Shown here piece after piece: positions 33,188 to 40,043 of a DNA stretch of 40,609 nt (the first letter of the stretch is position 1; every line of letters starts with the position of its first letter). Source of the DNA: an uncultured Clostridia bacterium (lineage in GTDB: Bacteria; Bacillota; Clostridia; Oscillospirales; Acutalibacteraceae); contig CANRIZ010000022.1 of the NCBI GenBank assembly GCA_947630835.1, positions 1 to 40,609 on the forward strand. The letters run 5' to 3'. The notes under the pieces are model-generated. The model was not told the DNA's origin. It worked only from the letters and a program-made list of their open reading frames with translations, and did not search any database. The position numbers and the translations under genes are program-made.

Positions 33188-34218
33188 ACGCTTTTCACCT
33201 CCTCTAACTGTACCTCGTGAAAATTAACTCCCTTTTCCCGTATGTATTGAAGCACACGCTCGACAGCGTCATCTTCACTCGGCAGTTCCACGATCATTTG
33301 ACCGAATCCGACCCCGCCAACCGATTTTGTATTTGCGCAGAGTATATTGACTTTTTCTCCGGTTGCCTCCACAAGATTCGCGATAAGCGGTTCTGAGGCT
33401 TCCCGTCCGTCAAAGACGATGCGTATACATCGTCGGTCGGTTATGTCGAACGGATTCAGTTCCTTCTCCGCCGGCAATATCAGATGTTTTGCCGCCTCTG
33501 TCTTTGGTGAAGTAAAGATTTCTTTCACAGATCCGATTTCCGCCAAACGACCTTCGGAAATGATTGCCACCCGATCACAAATCTTTTCGACTACGCTCAT
33601 CTCATGGGTTATGATTACGATCGTCAGGTTCATTTTTTTGTTGATATCCTTGAGCAAAGACAGGATTTCTTCTGTGATCTTAGGATCAAGAGCGCTGGTG
33701 GCTTCATCGCACAGCAACACTTTCGGGTTCATCGCAAGCGCTCTGGCAATAGCGACTCTCTGCCTTTGCCCTCCGGATAACTGTGCAGGCCAGGCGGTTG
33801 CTTTATTTTCCAGTCCAACAACTTTCAGCATTTCAAGTGCCCGTTCCTTCTGCTCTTTGTGAGGGACATGAGCGATTTTCATCGGCAGCATCACATTGGC
33901 AAGAACCGTTTTTTGCGTGAGCAAGTTAAAACTTTGAAATATCATCGCCATGGATCTTCTTTGAGCCCTGAGTTCCTTACTTGAAAGATCACCAAGTATT
34001 TGACCGTCAAAAATGACCTGGCCGGATGTTACATTCTCCAAACGGTTCAAGGTTCTCACAAGAGTGCTTTTTCCTGCCCCGCTCATACCTATGATCCCGA
34101 AAATCTCACTGGGAAATATGTCAAGACTGATATCGTCTACAGCTCGGACTTCCGAATCTTTCGTGTGAAATACTTTTGAAACATTCTTTAGTTGGAACAG
34201 TGCTGTTTGACCACTCAT
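33184..34218 (-). CDS. metN: methionine-type ABC importer ATPase
   Basis: A 344-aa ABC ATPase: Walker A GMSGAGKST, signature LSGGQRQRVAIARAL, Walker B VLLCDEATSALD, H-loop TIVIITHEMSV. The last about 75 residues form a NIL regulatory domain (GFGQMIVELPSEDDAVERVL), which in MetN binds methionine and inhibits transport. The frame is open to 34329, which would run into the leader terminator, so it is not the start. ATG at 34218 fits the family but the nearest Shine-Dalgarno (AAAGGAG) is 15 nt away; an ATT codon at 34227 has ideal spacing and could be the true start. Confidence 0.92.
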   Translation of the reverse strand: MSGQTALFQLKNVSKVFHTKDSEVRAVDDISLDIFPSEIFGIIGMSGAGKSTLVRTLNRLENVTSGQVIFDGQILGDLSSKELRAQRRSMAMIFQSFNLLTQKTVLANVMLPMKIAHVPHKEQKERALEMLKVVGLENKATAWPAQLSGGQRQRVAIARALAMNPKVLLCDEATSALDPKITEEILSLLKDINKKMNLTIVIITHEMSVVEKICDRVAIISEGRLAEIGSVKEIFTSPKTEAAKHLILPAEKELNPFDITDRRCIRIVFDGREASEPLIANLVEATGEKVNILCANTKSVGGVGFGQMIVELPSEDDAVERVLQYIREKGVNFHEVQLEEVKSV

Positions 34219-34348
34219 CTTGTAAATAAACCACTCCTTTCTTTTTCGTATGTATTTTAGCAGGATATCCGCGAAAATACTAATAGCAGATATGAATAAT
34301 AGGTAATAGGGGTAAACTATATGTCCCATTTGCTGTCAAAAAGGACAT

Positions 34349-34388
34349 AAAAAACGGAAGCCGTTTCATAAGTCAGGCTTCCAAAGAC
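34349..34388 (-). terminator. attenuator terminator and competing antiterminator arm before metN
   Basis: On the minus strand GGAAGCC (34382-34376) pairs with GGCTTCC (34362-34356), followed by G and six T, a good intrinsic terminator placed before metN begins. The segment GTCTTTGGAA (34388-34379), which overlaps the 5' arm, is perfectly complementary over 10 bases to TTCCAAAGAC (34465-34456) inside the upstream Cys-rich leader ORF. The two pairings exclude each other, as expected for an attenuator. Confidence 0.78.
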
Positions 34389-34419
34389 ACATCAAACCAA
34401 ATGAAAGCAATGTCACGCA

Positions 34420-34512
34420 TTACATTCGCGTGCTGCAACATCGCATGCATCGGCGGTCTTTGGAATTTTTGGTACACATACACATTGCGTGTCTGCAGTC
34501 GTTCTTTTTCAT
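34420..34512 (-). CDS. cysteine/methionine-rich leader peptide upstream of metNIQ
   Basis: A 30-codon ORF not long enough for routine calling. It has an excellent ribosome site (ATAAGGAGG, 7 nt before ATG) and follows a TATAAT promoter by about 28 bases. Six of the 30 residues are Cys (positions 6, 11, 13, 22, 25, 26) and five are Met (1, 10, 12, 23, 30), starting MKKNDCRHAMCMC. Between the two Cys clusters, codons 16-19 contain TTCCAAAGAC, which can pair with the 5' part of the terminator at 34349-34388. This is best read as a regulatory leader whose translation senses charged Cys-tRNA (perhaps also Met-tRNA). A metal-binding microprotein is the alternative. Confidence 0.75.
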   Translation of the reverse strand: MKKNDCRHAMCMCTKNSKDRRCMRCCSTRM

Positions 34513-34540
34513 GACCTTACCTCCTTATGTTTTGATTAAT

Positions 34541-34584
34541 ATTATATCAGAGCGCACCTTTCCCGTCCAATACAGGAAAGCGAT
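34541..34584 (-). promoter_or_regulatory. promoter of the metNIQ operon with shared upstream element
   Basis: On the minus strand TTGGAC (34570-34565), 18 bases, and a perfect TATAAT (34546-34541). The sequence over and upstream of the -35 (34563-34584) matches 16 of 22 positions with the corresponding part of the promoter at 36189-36232 (core TTCCYGTATTRGAC), so a common activator or repressor is likely. Confidence 0.78.
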
Positions 34585-34646
34585 ATCGAAACATAGACCT
34601 CGCCTATAATACTTTTGAGGGATTCCCGTAAAGACCGATTCGGCGC

Positions 34647-34682
34647 AAAAAAATACACCGGACTTTAACAGCCCGGTGTATT
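34647..34682 (-). terminator. intrinsic terminator of the O-acetylhomoserine sulfhydrylase gene
   Basis: AATACACCGG and CCGGTGTATT form a perfect 10-bp stem with an 11-base loop, followed on the minus strand by seven T. It begins 11 bases after the stop codon of the upstream gene and so separates it from the metNIQ promoter. Confidence 0.92.
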
Positions 34683-34692
34683 CCGGTGGCGT

Positions 34693-35997
34693 TTATTGAA
34701 TCGCCTGAAACGCCTCGTCAAGCGCGGCGATCAGATCCTTTACATTTTCCGTGCCGATGGAGAGACGGATGGTGTTGGGCTTGATGCCCTGATCCAGCAA
34801 TTCGTCTTCGGTCAGCTGCGAATGGGTCGTGCTGGCGGGATGGATCACCAAGGACTTAACATCGGCAACATTGGCAAGCAAGGAGAAGATGGCGAGATTG
34901 TCGATGAACTTCTGCGCGGTCGCGGCGTCCCCCTTGACCTCAAAGGTAAAGATGGAACCTGCCCCGTTGGGGAAGTATTTCTGATACAGCTTGTGGCTCG
35001 GCTCGCTTTCAAGAGAGGGATGATGCACCGCTTCCACCTGCGGATGGTTGTTAAGATACTCCACAATCTTCAGTGCGTTTTCCACATGACGCTCTACACG
35101 CAGAGAAAGGGTTTCCAACCCCTGCAGGAACAAAAACGCATGGAAGGGCGACAGCGTTGAGCCGGTATCGCGAAGCAAGATGGCACGAATATATGTCGCA
35201 AAGGCGGCAGGGCCTACCGCATCGGCAAAGGAAATTCCGTGGTAGCTGGGGTTAGGCTCGGAGATCCACGGGTATTTGCCCGAAGCCTTCCAGTCAAAAT
35301 TGCCGCTGTCTACGATCACGCCGCCGATGGCCGTCCCGTGGCCGCCGATAAACTTCGTTGCGGAGTGGACGACGATATCTGCGCCGTACTCAATCGGACG
35401 AATGAGATATGGGGTCGCAAAGGTGGAATCGATCACCAGCGGGATACCGTGCTTGTGGGCAACGGCGGCGACTGCTTCGATATCGATGATATTGGAGTTC
35501 GGGTTGCCCAGCGTTTCAATGAAGATAGCTTTTGTGTTATCCTGAATGGCCGCTTCAAATGCGCCGTCCTCGTCGGGATCGACAAAGGTGGTGGTGACGC
35601 CGCTGGAGAGCGGAAGCGTGTGTGCCAGTAGATTGTAAGTACCGCCGTAAATTGTTTTGGATGCGACGATATGCTCGCCGCTTCTTGCCAGCGCGCTGAT
35701 AGTATAGTTGATTGCCGCCGCACCCGAAGCGGTTGCCAGCGCCGCAACGCCGCCTTCCAGCGACGCAATCCGCTGCTCAAAAATGTCCTGTGTCGGGTTG
35801 GTCAGTCTGCCGTAGATATTGCCCGCATCTCTCAGGCCGAACCTGTCCGCCGCGTGCTGCGAGTTGTGAAATACATACGAGGTGGACGCGTAAATCGGTA
35901 CCGCTCTTGCGTCTGTCGTGGGGTCCGCCTGTTCCTGACCTATATGTAATTGTCTGGTTTCAAAGCTCCAGTTTTTAGAATCATGAATATTAGCCAT
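34693..35997 (-). CDS. metY: O-acetylhomoserine sulfhydrylase
   Basis: A 434-aa PLP enzyme of the Cys/Met metabolism family, making homocysteine (or methionine) from O-acetylhomoserine and sulfide (or methanethiol). The length and pattern (TRQLHIGQEQADPTTDARAV, TNPTQDIFEQRIASLEGG, IVVHSATKFIGGHGTAIGG with the PLP lysine, ADVKSLVIHPASTTHSQLT) are those of OAH sulfhydrylases, about 50 residues longer than cystathionine lyases. The ATG at 35997 follows AGGAGG by 10 nt; the frame upstream to 36021 is leader. Single-gene unit with its own promoter, a Cys-containing leader ORF and a terminator. Confidence 0.92.
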   Translation of the reverse strand: MANIHDSKNWSFETRQLHIGQEQADPTTDARAVPIYASTSYVFHNSQHAADRFGLRDAGNIYGRLTNPTQDIFEQRIASLEGGVAALATASGAAAINYTISALARSGEHIVASKTIYGGTYNLLAHTLPLSSGVTTTFVDPDEDGAFEAAIQDNTKAIFIETLGNPNSNIIDIEAVAAVAHKHGIPLVIDSTFATPYLIRPIEYGADIVVHSATKFIGGHGTAIGGVIVDSGNFDWKASGKYPWISEPNPSYHGISFADAVGPAAFATYIRAILLRDTGSTLSPFHAFLFLQGLETLSLRVERHVENALKIVEYLNNHPQVEAVHHPSLESEPSHKLYQKYFPNGAGSIFTFEVKGDAATAQKFIDNLAIFSLLANVADVKSLVIHPASTTHSQLTEDELLDQGIKPNTIRLSIGTENVKDLIAALDEAFQAIQ

Positions 35998-36077
35998 TGT
36001 ATTATATCCTCCTGCGGTCATGCCGCTTAAATTTTTATTCTAATTTTAACATTGTTTATTTGGGATTTACAGAAAAT

Positions 36078-36158
36078 TCATCCGCACATTCGATTCAGGC
36101 TCAGTAGCACAGAAAACGAAGCGCAGGAAATATTCCTCTGACAAAATTCTTTTCTCAC
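36078..36158 (-). CDS. short leader ORF with three Cys codons upstream of metY
   Basis: A 26-codon ORF with GTG start and a strong ribosome site (AAAGGAGG, 8 nt before). Cys codons are at positions 6, 12 and 25; it begins MRKEFCQRNISC. The bases TCCTGCG over codons 11-13 (36128-36122) are complementary over 7 bases to CGCAGGA (36016-36010), which overlaps the AGGAGG ribosome site of metY (36013-36008). No T-run terminator lies between, so control would be translational. Less rich in Cys than the other two leaders and therefore less certain. Confidence 0.55.
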   Translation of the reverse strand: MRKEFCQRNISCASFSVLLSLNRMCG

Positions 36159-36188
36159 TGTTTTCGCCTCCTTTTTGTTTACAACATG

Positions 36189-36232
36189 ATTATAACGCAA
36201 CATACGCCTTCTGTCTAATACGGGAAGTCAAT
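36189..36232 (-). promoter_or_regulatory. promoter of metY with shared upstream element
   Basis: TTAGAC (36218-36213), 18 bases, perfect TATAAT (36194-36189) on the minus strand, with the 22-bp element 36211-36232 similar to that at 34563-34584. AAACCTAT at 36248-36255 (plus strand) is one of three copies in this regulatory region. Confidence 0.78.
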
Positions 36233-36270
36233 GCCGAGTTATAGATTAAACCTATATGTGCGACATGGTA

Positions 36271-37191
36271 TTATGTGATTTGCAAGTATTTTTTAATTTC
36301 CTCTATATACTTCTGCCCGATATTGCTCAGCGAACTGTTTTTTCTTGTAAGGTATCCGATCTCCATCACGCTGTTTTCCGGGGCGGAATCGGCTTCAAAC
36401 GGCACGGCAATATAATCGTCGCCGTTGAGTTCTTCGCAGATAATACCGGAGCAAAGTGTATATCCGTTCAGACCGATCATCAGATTCAGCATCGTTGCTC
36501 GGTCGTTTGCCTTAATGGTGCGCAGATACTCGCCGGTGCTCAGAATTTCCTCCGCAAAATAGAAAGAGCTTGTGTCCCCCTGCTCAAAGGAAAGGCAGGG
36601 GTAATCCGCGAGCTCGTCAAACCGAATGGATCTCTTTTTTGCAAGCGGATGGCCCGACCATAAATAAACATAAGCGTTGCAGTTAATCAAAGGATGAAAT
36701 TCAAGCTCCGCGCTGCGCAAAAGCTTACTTACCGCAGCACGGTTAAAATCACTGAGATACAGAATCCCGATCTCGCTTTTCATCGACGCGACGTCGCCAA
36801 TCACATCCTTCGTCTTGGTTTCACGAATGGCGAATTCGTAGCGGGCGGTGTCAAATGACTTTACCAACTCCACAAACGCCTTCACTGCAAAGGAGTAGTG
36901 CTGCGTGGAGACGCCGAATTTCTTTTTCAAGGCTTTCGGATTCGCATATTTCTCAATCAGATCTTCATATTGACTGTAAATCTGCTTTGCATATTGCAAG
37001 AACTCGGCTCCGTCCGCTGTCAGCGTAACACCCCGGCCACCGCGATTAAAAATCGTAATCCCAAGCTCTCTTTCAAGCTCCTGCATCGAGTTGGTGAGAG
37101 AAGGCTGTGCGATATATAAAATTTCGGCAGCTTTATTTAATGAGCCGCTTTCCGCAATTGTAATGGCGTAATGGATTTGTTGCAGTGTCAT
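36271..37191 (-). CDS. LysR-family transcriptional regulator
   Basis: A 306-aa regulator. The N-terminal winged helix-turn-helix is clear: MTLQQIHYAITIAESGSLNK followed by AAEILYIAQPSLTNSMQELE and GGRGVTLTADGAEFL. The C-terminal about 210 residues form the periplasmic-binding-like effector domain. ATG at 37191 matches the family start; an in-frame ATG lies 6 codons earlier at 37209. Located just upstream of metY and divergent from the Rrf2 gene, it is a good candidate for control of the sulfur genes, perhaps sensing O-acetylserine or O-acetylhomoserine; the ligand is inference. Confidence 0.9.
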   Translation of the reverse strand: MTLQQIHYAITIAESGSLNKAAEILYIAQPSLTNSMQELERELGITIFNRGGRGVTLTADGAEFLQYAKQIYSQYEDLIEKYANPKALKKKFGVSTQHYSFAVKAFVELVKSFDTARYEFAIRETKTKDVIGDVASMKSEIGILYLSDFNRAAVSKLLRSAELEFHPLINCNAYVYLWSGHPLAKKRSIRFDELADYPCLSFEQGDTSSFYFAEEILSTGEYLRTIKANDRATMLNLMIGLNGYTLCSGIICEELNGDDYIAVPFEADSAPENSVMEIGYLTRKNSSLSNIGQKYIEEIKKYLQIT

Positions 37192-37223
37192 AGCAGATTC
37201 TCTTTTCATTTCTTACTTTACTT

Positions 37224-37269
37224 ATAGGTTTTATATACGTAGTATAACATATAACAGATTCAAAGTCAA
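37224..37269 (-). promoter_or_regulatory. promoter of the LysR gene with AAACCTAT site
   Basis: On the minus strand TTGACT (37269-37264), 17 bases, TATACT (37246-37241). Just downstream, near the transcription start, lies AAACCTAT (37231-37224), the same 8-mer as at 36248 and 37312, suggesting control by the neighbouring Rrf2 or by LysR itself. Confidence 0.75.
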
Positions 37270-37307
37270 TACGGATGCGGAAAATAAAGGTTTCATCGCT
37301 TTTCCTC

Positions 37308-37341
37308 TTGAAAACCTATTAAATATATGTTATTATTAGGT
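37308..37341 (+). promoter_or_regulatory. promoter of the Rrf2 gene with palindromic operator
   Basis: TTGAAA (37308-37313), 17 bases, TATTAT (37331-37336). The spacer is framed by an imperfect palindrome, ACCTATTA at its start and TATTAGGT at 37334-37341, and contains AAACCTAT (37312-37319). Position between -35 and -10 suits an autorepressor. Confidence 0.75.
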
Positions 37342-37366
37342 ATACGATGATAAGGAGTCTTTCTGT

Positions 37367-37804
37367 ATGAAAATATCAACAAAAGGCCGTTATGCGCTTC
37401 GGATGCTTCTTGATCTGGCTGCGCATCGGGAAGAAGGATATATCGCCTTAAAAGACATTGCCGAGCGTCAGGACATTTCAAAGAAATATCTGGAACAGAT
37501 TGTACCGATCTTAAACAGATCCGACCTGCTGCGCACAAATCGCGGAAACCAAGGCGGATATATGCTTGTGAAAGATCCCAGCCGGTATACGGTAGGCGAG
37601 ATCCTGCGGTTGACGGAGGGAGATCTTGCCCCGGTAGCGTGTGTCGGAAAAAATCCCGAAGAATGCAAACGCAGCGCCGAATGCCCGACACTTCCCGTGT
37701 GGCAGGGATTCTACAAGGTGATAAACGAATATTTTGACGGAATTACCTTACAGGATATTCTCGACCAGCAAAATGCACGAGACATTGACAATTATGTGAT
37801 TTGA
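37367..37804 (+). CDS. Rrf2-family transcriptional regulator (IscR/CymR-like)
   Basis: A 145-aa winged-helix regulator. N-terminal STKGRYALRMLLDLA, KDIAERQDISKKYLEQI and GGYMLVKDPS are standard Rrf2 motifs. The C-terminal half has three Cys in CVGKNPEECKRSAECPTLPV (C-x7-C-x5-C), the IscR-like pattern able to hold an Fe-S cluster, unlike the CymR of Bacillus, which works with CysK and lacks it. The only plus-strand gene of the sulfur region, with AAGGAG 10 nt before ATG. A role as redox or cysteine-linked regulator of the adjacent genes is inferred from location. Confidence 0.9.
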   Translation: MKISTKGRYALRMLLDLAAHREEGYIALKDIAERQDISKKYLEQIVPILNRSDLLRTNRGNQGGYMLVKDPSRYTVGEILRLTEGDLAPVACVGKNPEECKRSAECPTLPVWQGFYKVINEYFDGITLQDILDQQNARDIDNYVI

Positions 37805-37844
37805 AAAAGCAGCAGCCGATGATGAAAATCGACTGCTGCTTTTT
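37804..37844. terminator. bidirectional terminator between Rrf2 and mccA
   Basis: AAAAAGCAGCAG (37804-37815) and CTGCTGCTTTTT (37833-37844) form a 12-bp stem extended by CGAT/ATCG, with A and T runs on both sides. It serves the two convergent genes and overlaps the stop codons of both. Confidence 0.9.
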
Positions 37845-38755
37845 CACGCATAAAGGTGTTTGCTGAAATAGCGATCACCGCGATCCGGCAGGATGATAAC
37901 AATATTGCCTGCCCCTCCGTCATCAATCAATTTTTTTGCGGCAGCCAGTGACGCGCCGGAAGAGGAACCGGCGAAAATCCCTTCTTTTGTCGCGAGTTCC
38001 CTTGCCCCTTCAAGTGCTTCTTCATCGTTTATTTTTATGACCGCGTCCACAAGGGACATATCCATGGTAGCGGCAATGAAGTCATTTCCGATTCCCTCGA
38101 TATTGTAATCACTATGTTCTCCGCCACCCATCGTTGAGCCAATCGGATCGGCAAGGATTCCTTTGATATTCGGGTTCTGTTCTTTCAGGTACCGCATAAC
38201 ACCGGAATATGTACCGCCGCTGCCTGCTCCTGCTACCAAATAATCAATATTTCCATCCATATCCGAATAAATCTCCGGTCCGGTCGTTTCATAATGAGCG
38301 AGCGGATTGCTCGGATTTTCAAATTGTTTCAGAGAAACTGCACCCGGGATCAATTCACGCAGTTCCTCTGCTTTTTTTGCCGCACCGAGCATTCCGTCTG
38401 CTCTCGGAGTATTGATAATCTGCGCACCGAGAGCGCGCATCAGTATTTGTTTTTCTTCAGAGAATTTTTCCGGCACAACAAAAATCACTTTATAGCCGCG
38501 ATTTAGTGCCGCAAAGGCAATTCCGAGGCCGGTGTTTCCTGCTGTACCCTCGACAATTGTTCCACCCGGTTTTATTCGGCCTTTCTTTTCTGCGTCGGCA
38601 ATCATGTATTGTCCGATTCTGTCTTTTACGCTTCCGGCCGGATTATATAGTTCCAGCTTTGCGAATAGCCGGACTTTGTCCGAAAGTCCGAGATGGCTGA
38701 GCTTGACAATGGGTGTGTTTCCCACCAATTCCTGCATGGAAGAGTAAAGCGCCAT
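37844..38755 (-). CDS. mccA: O-acetylserine-dependent cystathionine beta-synthase / cysteine synthase-family protein
   Basis: A 303-aa PLP enzyme of the CysK/CBS fold. Motifs: LVGNTPIVKLS, YNPAGSVKDRIGQYMI with the PLP lysine, VEGTAGNTGLGIAFAALNRG, GAGSGGTYSGVMRYL and GIFAGSSSGASLAAA. The EGTAGNTG loop (instead of EPTSGNTG of CysK) and its place directly after a cystathionine lyase-like gene suggest MccA, which joins homocysteine to O-acetylserine in reverse transsulfuration; plain cysteine synthase is the alternative. Start ATG at 38755 lies 2 bases after the mccB stop. Confidence 0.8.
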   Translation of the reverse strand: MALYSSMQELVGNTPIVKLSHLGLSDKVRLFAKLELYNPAGSVKDRIGQYMIADAEKKGRIKPGGTIVEGTAGNTGLGIAFAALNRGYKVIFVVPEKFSEEKQILMRALGAQIINTPRADGMLGAAKKAEELRELIPGAVSLKQFENPSNPLAHYETTGPEIYSDMDGNIDYLVAGAGSGGTYSGVMRYLKEQNPNIKGILADPIGSTMGGGEHSDYNIEGIGNDFIAATMDMSLVDAVIKINDEEALEGARELATKEGIFAGSSSGASLAAAKKLIDDGGAGNIVIILPDRGDRYFSKHLYA

Positions 38756-38757
38756 AA

Positions 38758-39915
38758 TCACATCTCACTTTCCGCTATTGCCTGATCCAGATCAAAAAGC
38801 AAATCGTCAATACTTTCAATTCCGACGGAAAGCCGAATAAGGCCGTCCGTAATTCCAACTTTTTGCCTTATTTCGTAGGGAATAGAAGCGTGGGTCATAC
38901 TCGCCGGATGGCAGACAAGGCTTTCGACGCCGCCAAGGCTTTCCGCAAGAGCAATCAGCCGGAGGGAACTGAAAAATTTTGCAATATTATAATTTTCGTA
39001 TAATTCAAAGGAAATCATTGCGCCGCCGTTTTTTGCCTGTCTGCGATTGATCTCATATCCCTGCGCATCCGGCAGTCCCGGATAATAGACCTGCTTTACT
39101 GCCCTGTGAAGTTTCAGGTATTCCGCCGCCTTTTCCGCATTGGCAACATGACGGTCAAGGCGAACTCCCAAGGTCTTTATACCTCGTATCAGCAAAAAAG
39201 AGTCAAAGGGAGCAAGCACGCCTCCGGTAGAATTCTGAATAAAAGCGATTCTTTCCGCGAGCGCCTCGTCATTCACAACAACAAGACCGGCCACCAAATC
39301 ACTGTGCCCTCCGAGATATTTTGTTGCACTGTGTATGACGATATCTGCACCGAGTTCAATCGGGCGCTGAAGATAAGGTGTCATAAAAGTATTGTCCACA
39401 ACAGAAAGAATACCATGCTTTTTTGCAATCTCCGACACACCGGATAAGTCTGTCACGGTAAGCAGAGGATTTGCGGGGCTTTCCACAAGAATTGCCTTGA
39501 CATCCGGTGTGATTTTCGAGTCAAGCCCGGCAAGGTCAGTCGTATCTTCGATCGTGTAGTTTATACCGAAATTCTTAAACACTTTATCCAGAACACGGAA
39601 AGTACCGCCGTAAACATTGCTCGAAATAATGATCTTATCTCCGCTTTCAAAAAGGCTCAGCACCGCTGTGATCGCCGCCATGCCGGATGCAAATGCAAAT
39701 CCGGCTTTTCCGCATTCAAGCTCTGCAATCAGCGCTTCAAGCGCCGCCCTTGTGGGATTTCCCGTGCGCGAATATTCCCATCCTTTATGCTTTCCGAGTT
39801 CGGGCTGTTCGTAGGTCGAAGTTTGATAAATCGGCACATTGACGGCGCCCGTATGCTCATCTCCGTATATTCCACCATGAATAAGAGCTGATTCTATATT
39901 TTTATATTTTGACAT
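38758..39915 (-). CDS. mccB: cystathionine gamma-lyase/gamma-synthase-family enzyme
   Basis: A 385-aa PLP enzyme of the Cys/Met metabolism family. Motifs: ALIHGGIYGDEHTGAVNVPI, YSRTGNPTRAALEALIAELE, VVDNTFMTPYLQRPIELGAD, IVIHSATKYLGGHSDLVAG with the PLP lysine and ESLVCHPASMTHASI. The about 380-aa length fits MccB/MetB/MetC rather than the longer OAH sulfhydrylase. Paired with the MccA-like gene, it likely cleaves cystathionine to cysteine. AGGAGG is 9 nt before ATG. It is preceded by a terminator and a leader ORF with four successive Cys codons. Confidence 0.85.
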   Translation of the reverse strand: MSKYKNIESALIHGGIYGDEHTGAVNVPIYQTSTYEQPELGKHKGWEYSRTGNPTRAALEALIAELECGKAGFAFASGMAAITAVLSLFESGDKIIISSNVYGGTFRVLDKVFKNFGINYTIEDTTDLAGLDSKITPDVKAILVESPANPLLTVTDLSGVSEIAKKHGILSVVDNTFMTPYLQRPIELGADIVIHSATKYLGGHSDLVAGLVVVNDEALAERIAFIQNSTGGVLAPFDSFLLIRGIKTLGVRLDRHVANAEKAAEYLKLHRAVKQVYYPGLPDAQGYEINRRQAKNGGAMISFELYENYNIAKFFSSLRLIALAESLGGVESLVCHPASMTHASIPYEIRQKVGITDGLIRLSVGIESIDDLLFDLDQAIAESEM

Positions 39916-39942
39916 CTTTGTTTCCTCCTAAATGTAAACAAT

Positions 39943-40005
39943 AAAACTCCGCCTGCATTTTCAAAATCCAAAATGAATCGGAATATTGAAAACAGGCGGA
40001 GTTTT
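39943..40005 (-). terminator. attenuator terminator before mccB
   Basis: AAAACTCCGCCTG (40005-39993) pairs with CAGGCGGAGTTTT (39955-39943) over 13 positions; an inner TTTTCAA/TTGAAAA helix extends it. It is followed on the minus strand by ATTGTTT, so the T tract is short. Its 5' arm CCGCCTGT (39999-39992) is complementary over 8 bases to ACAGGCGG (40055-40048), the last codons of the leader ORF. That gives an alternative antiterminator pairing. Confidence 0.8.
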
Positions 40006-40043
40006 GTTTATGAGCTTTTGATAGACTATCCAAAGAACAGTGG

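Noticed and set aside
34420-34512. Ribosomally made modified peptide precursor (SCIFF-like, Cys-rich)
   Set aside because: There is no radical-SAM or other maturation gene nearby, the peptide is only 30 residues, and the adjoining terminator with complementary segment fits a leader peptide better.
34349-34560. SAM (S-box) riboswitch or Met/Cys T-box before metN
   Set aside because: I found neither the S-box core nor the T-box sequence (TGGNACCGCG) and its specifier arrangement; the leader is filled by the short ORF and one terminator.
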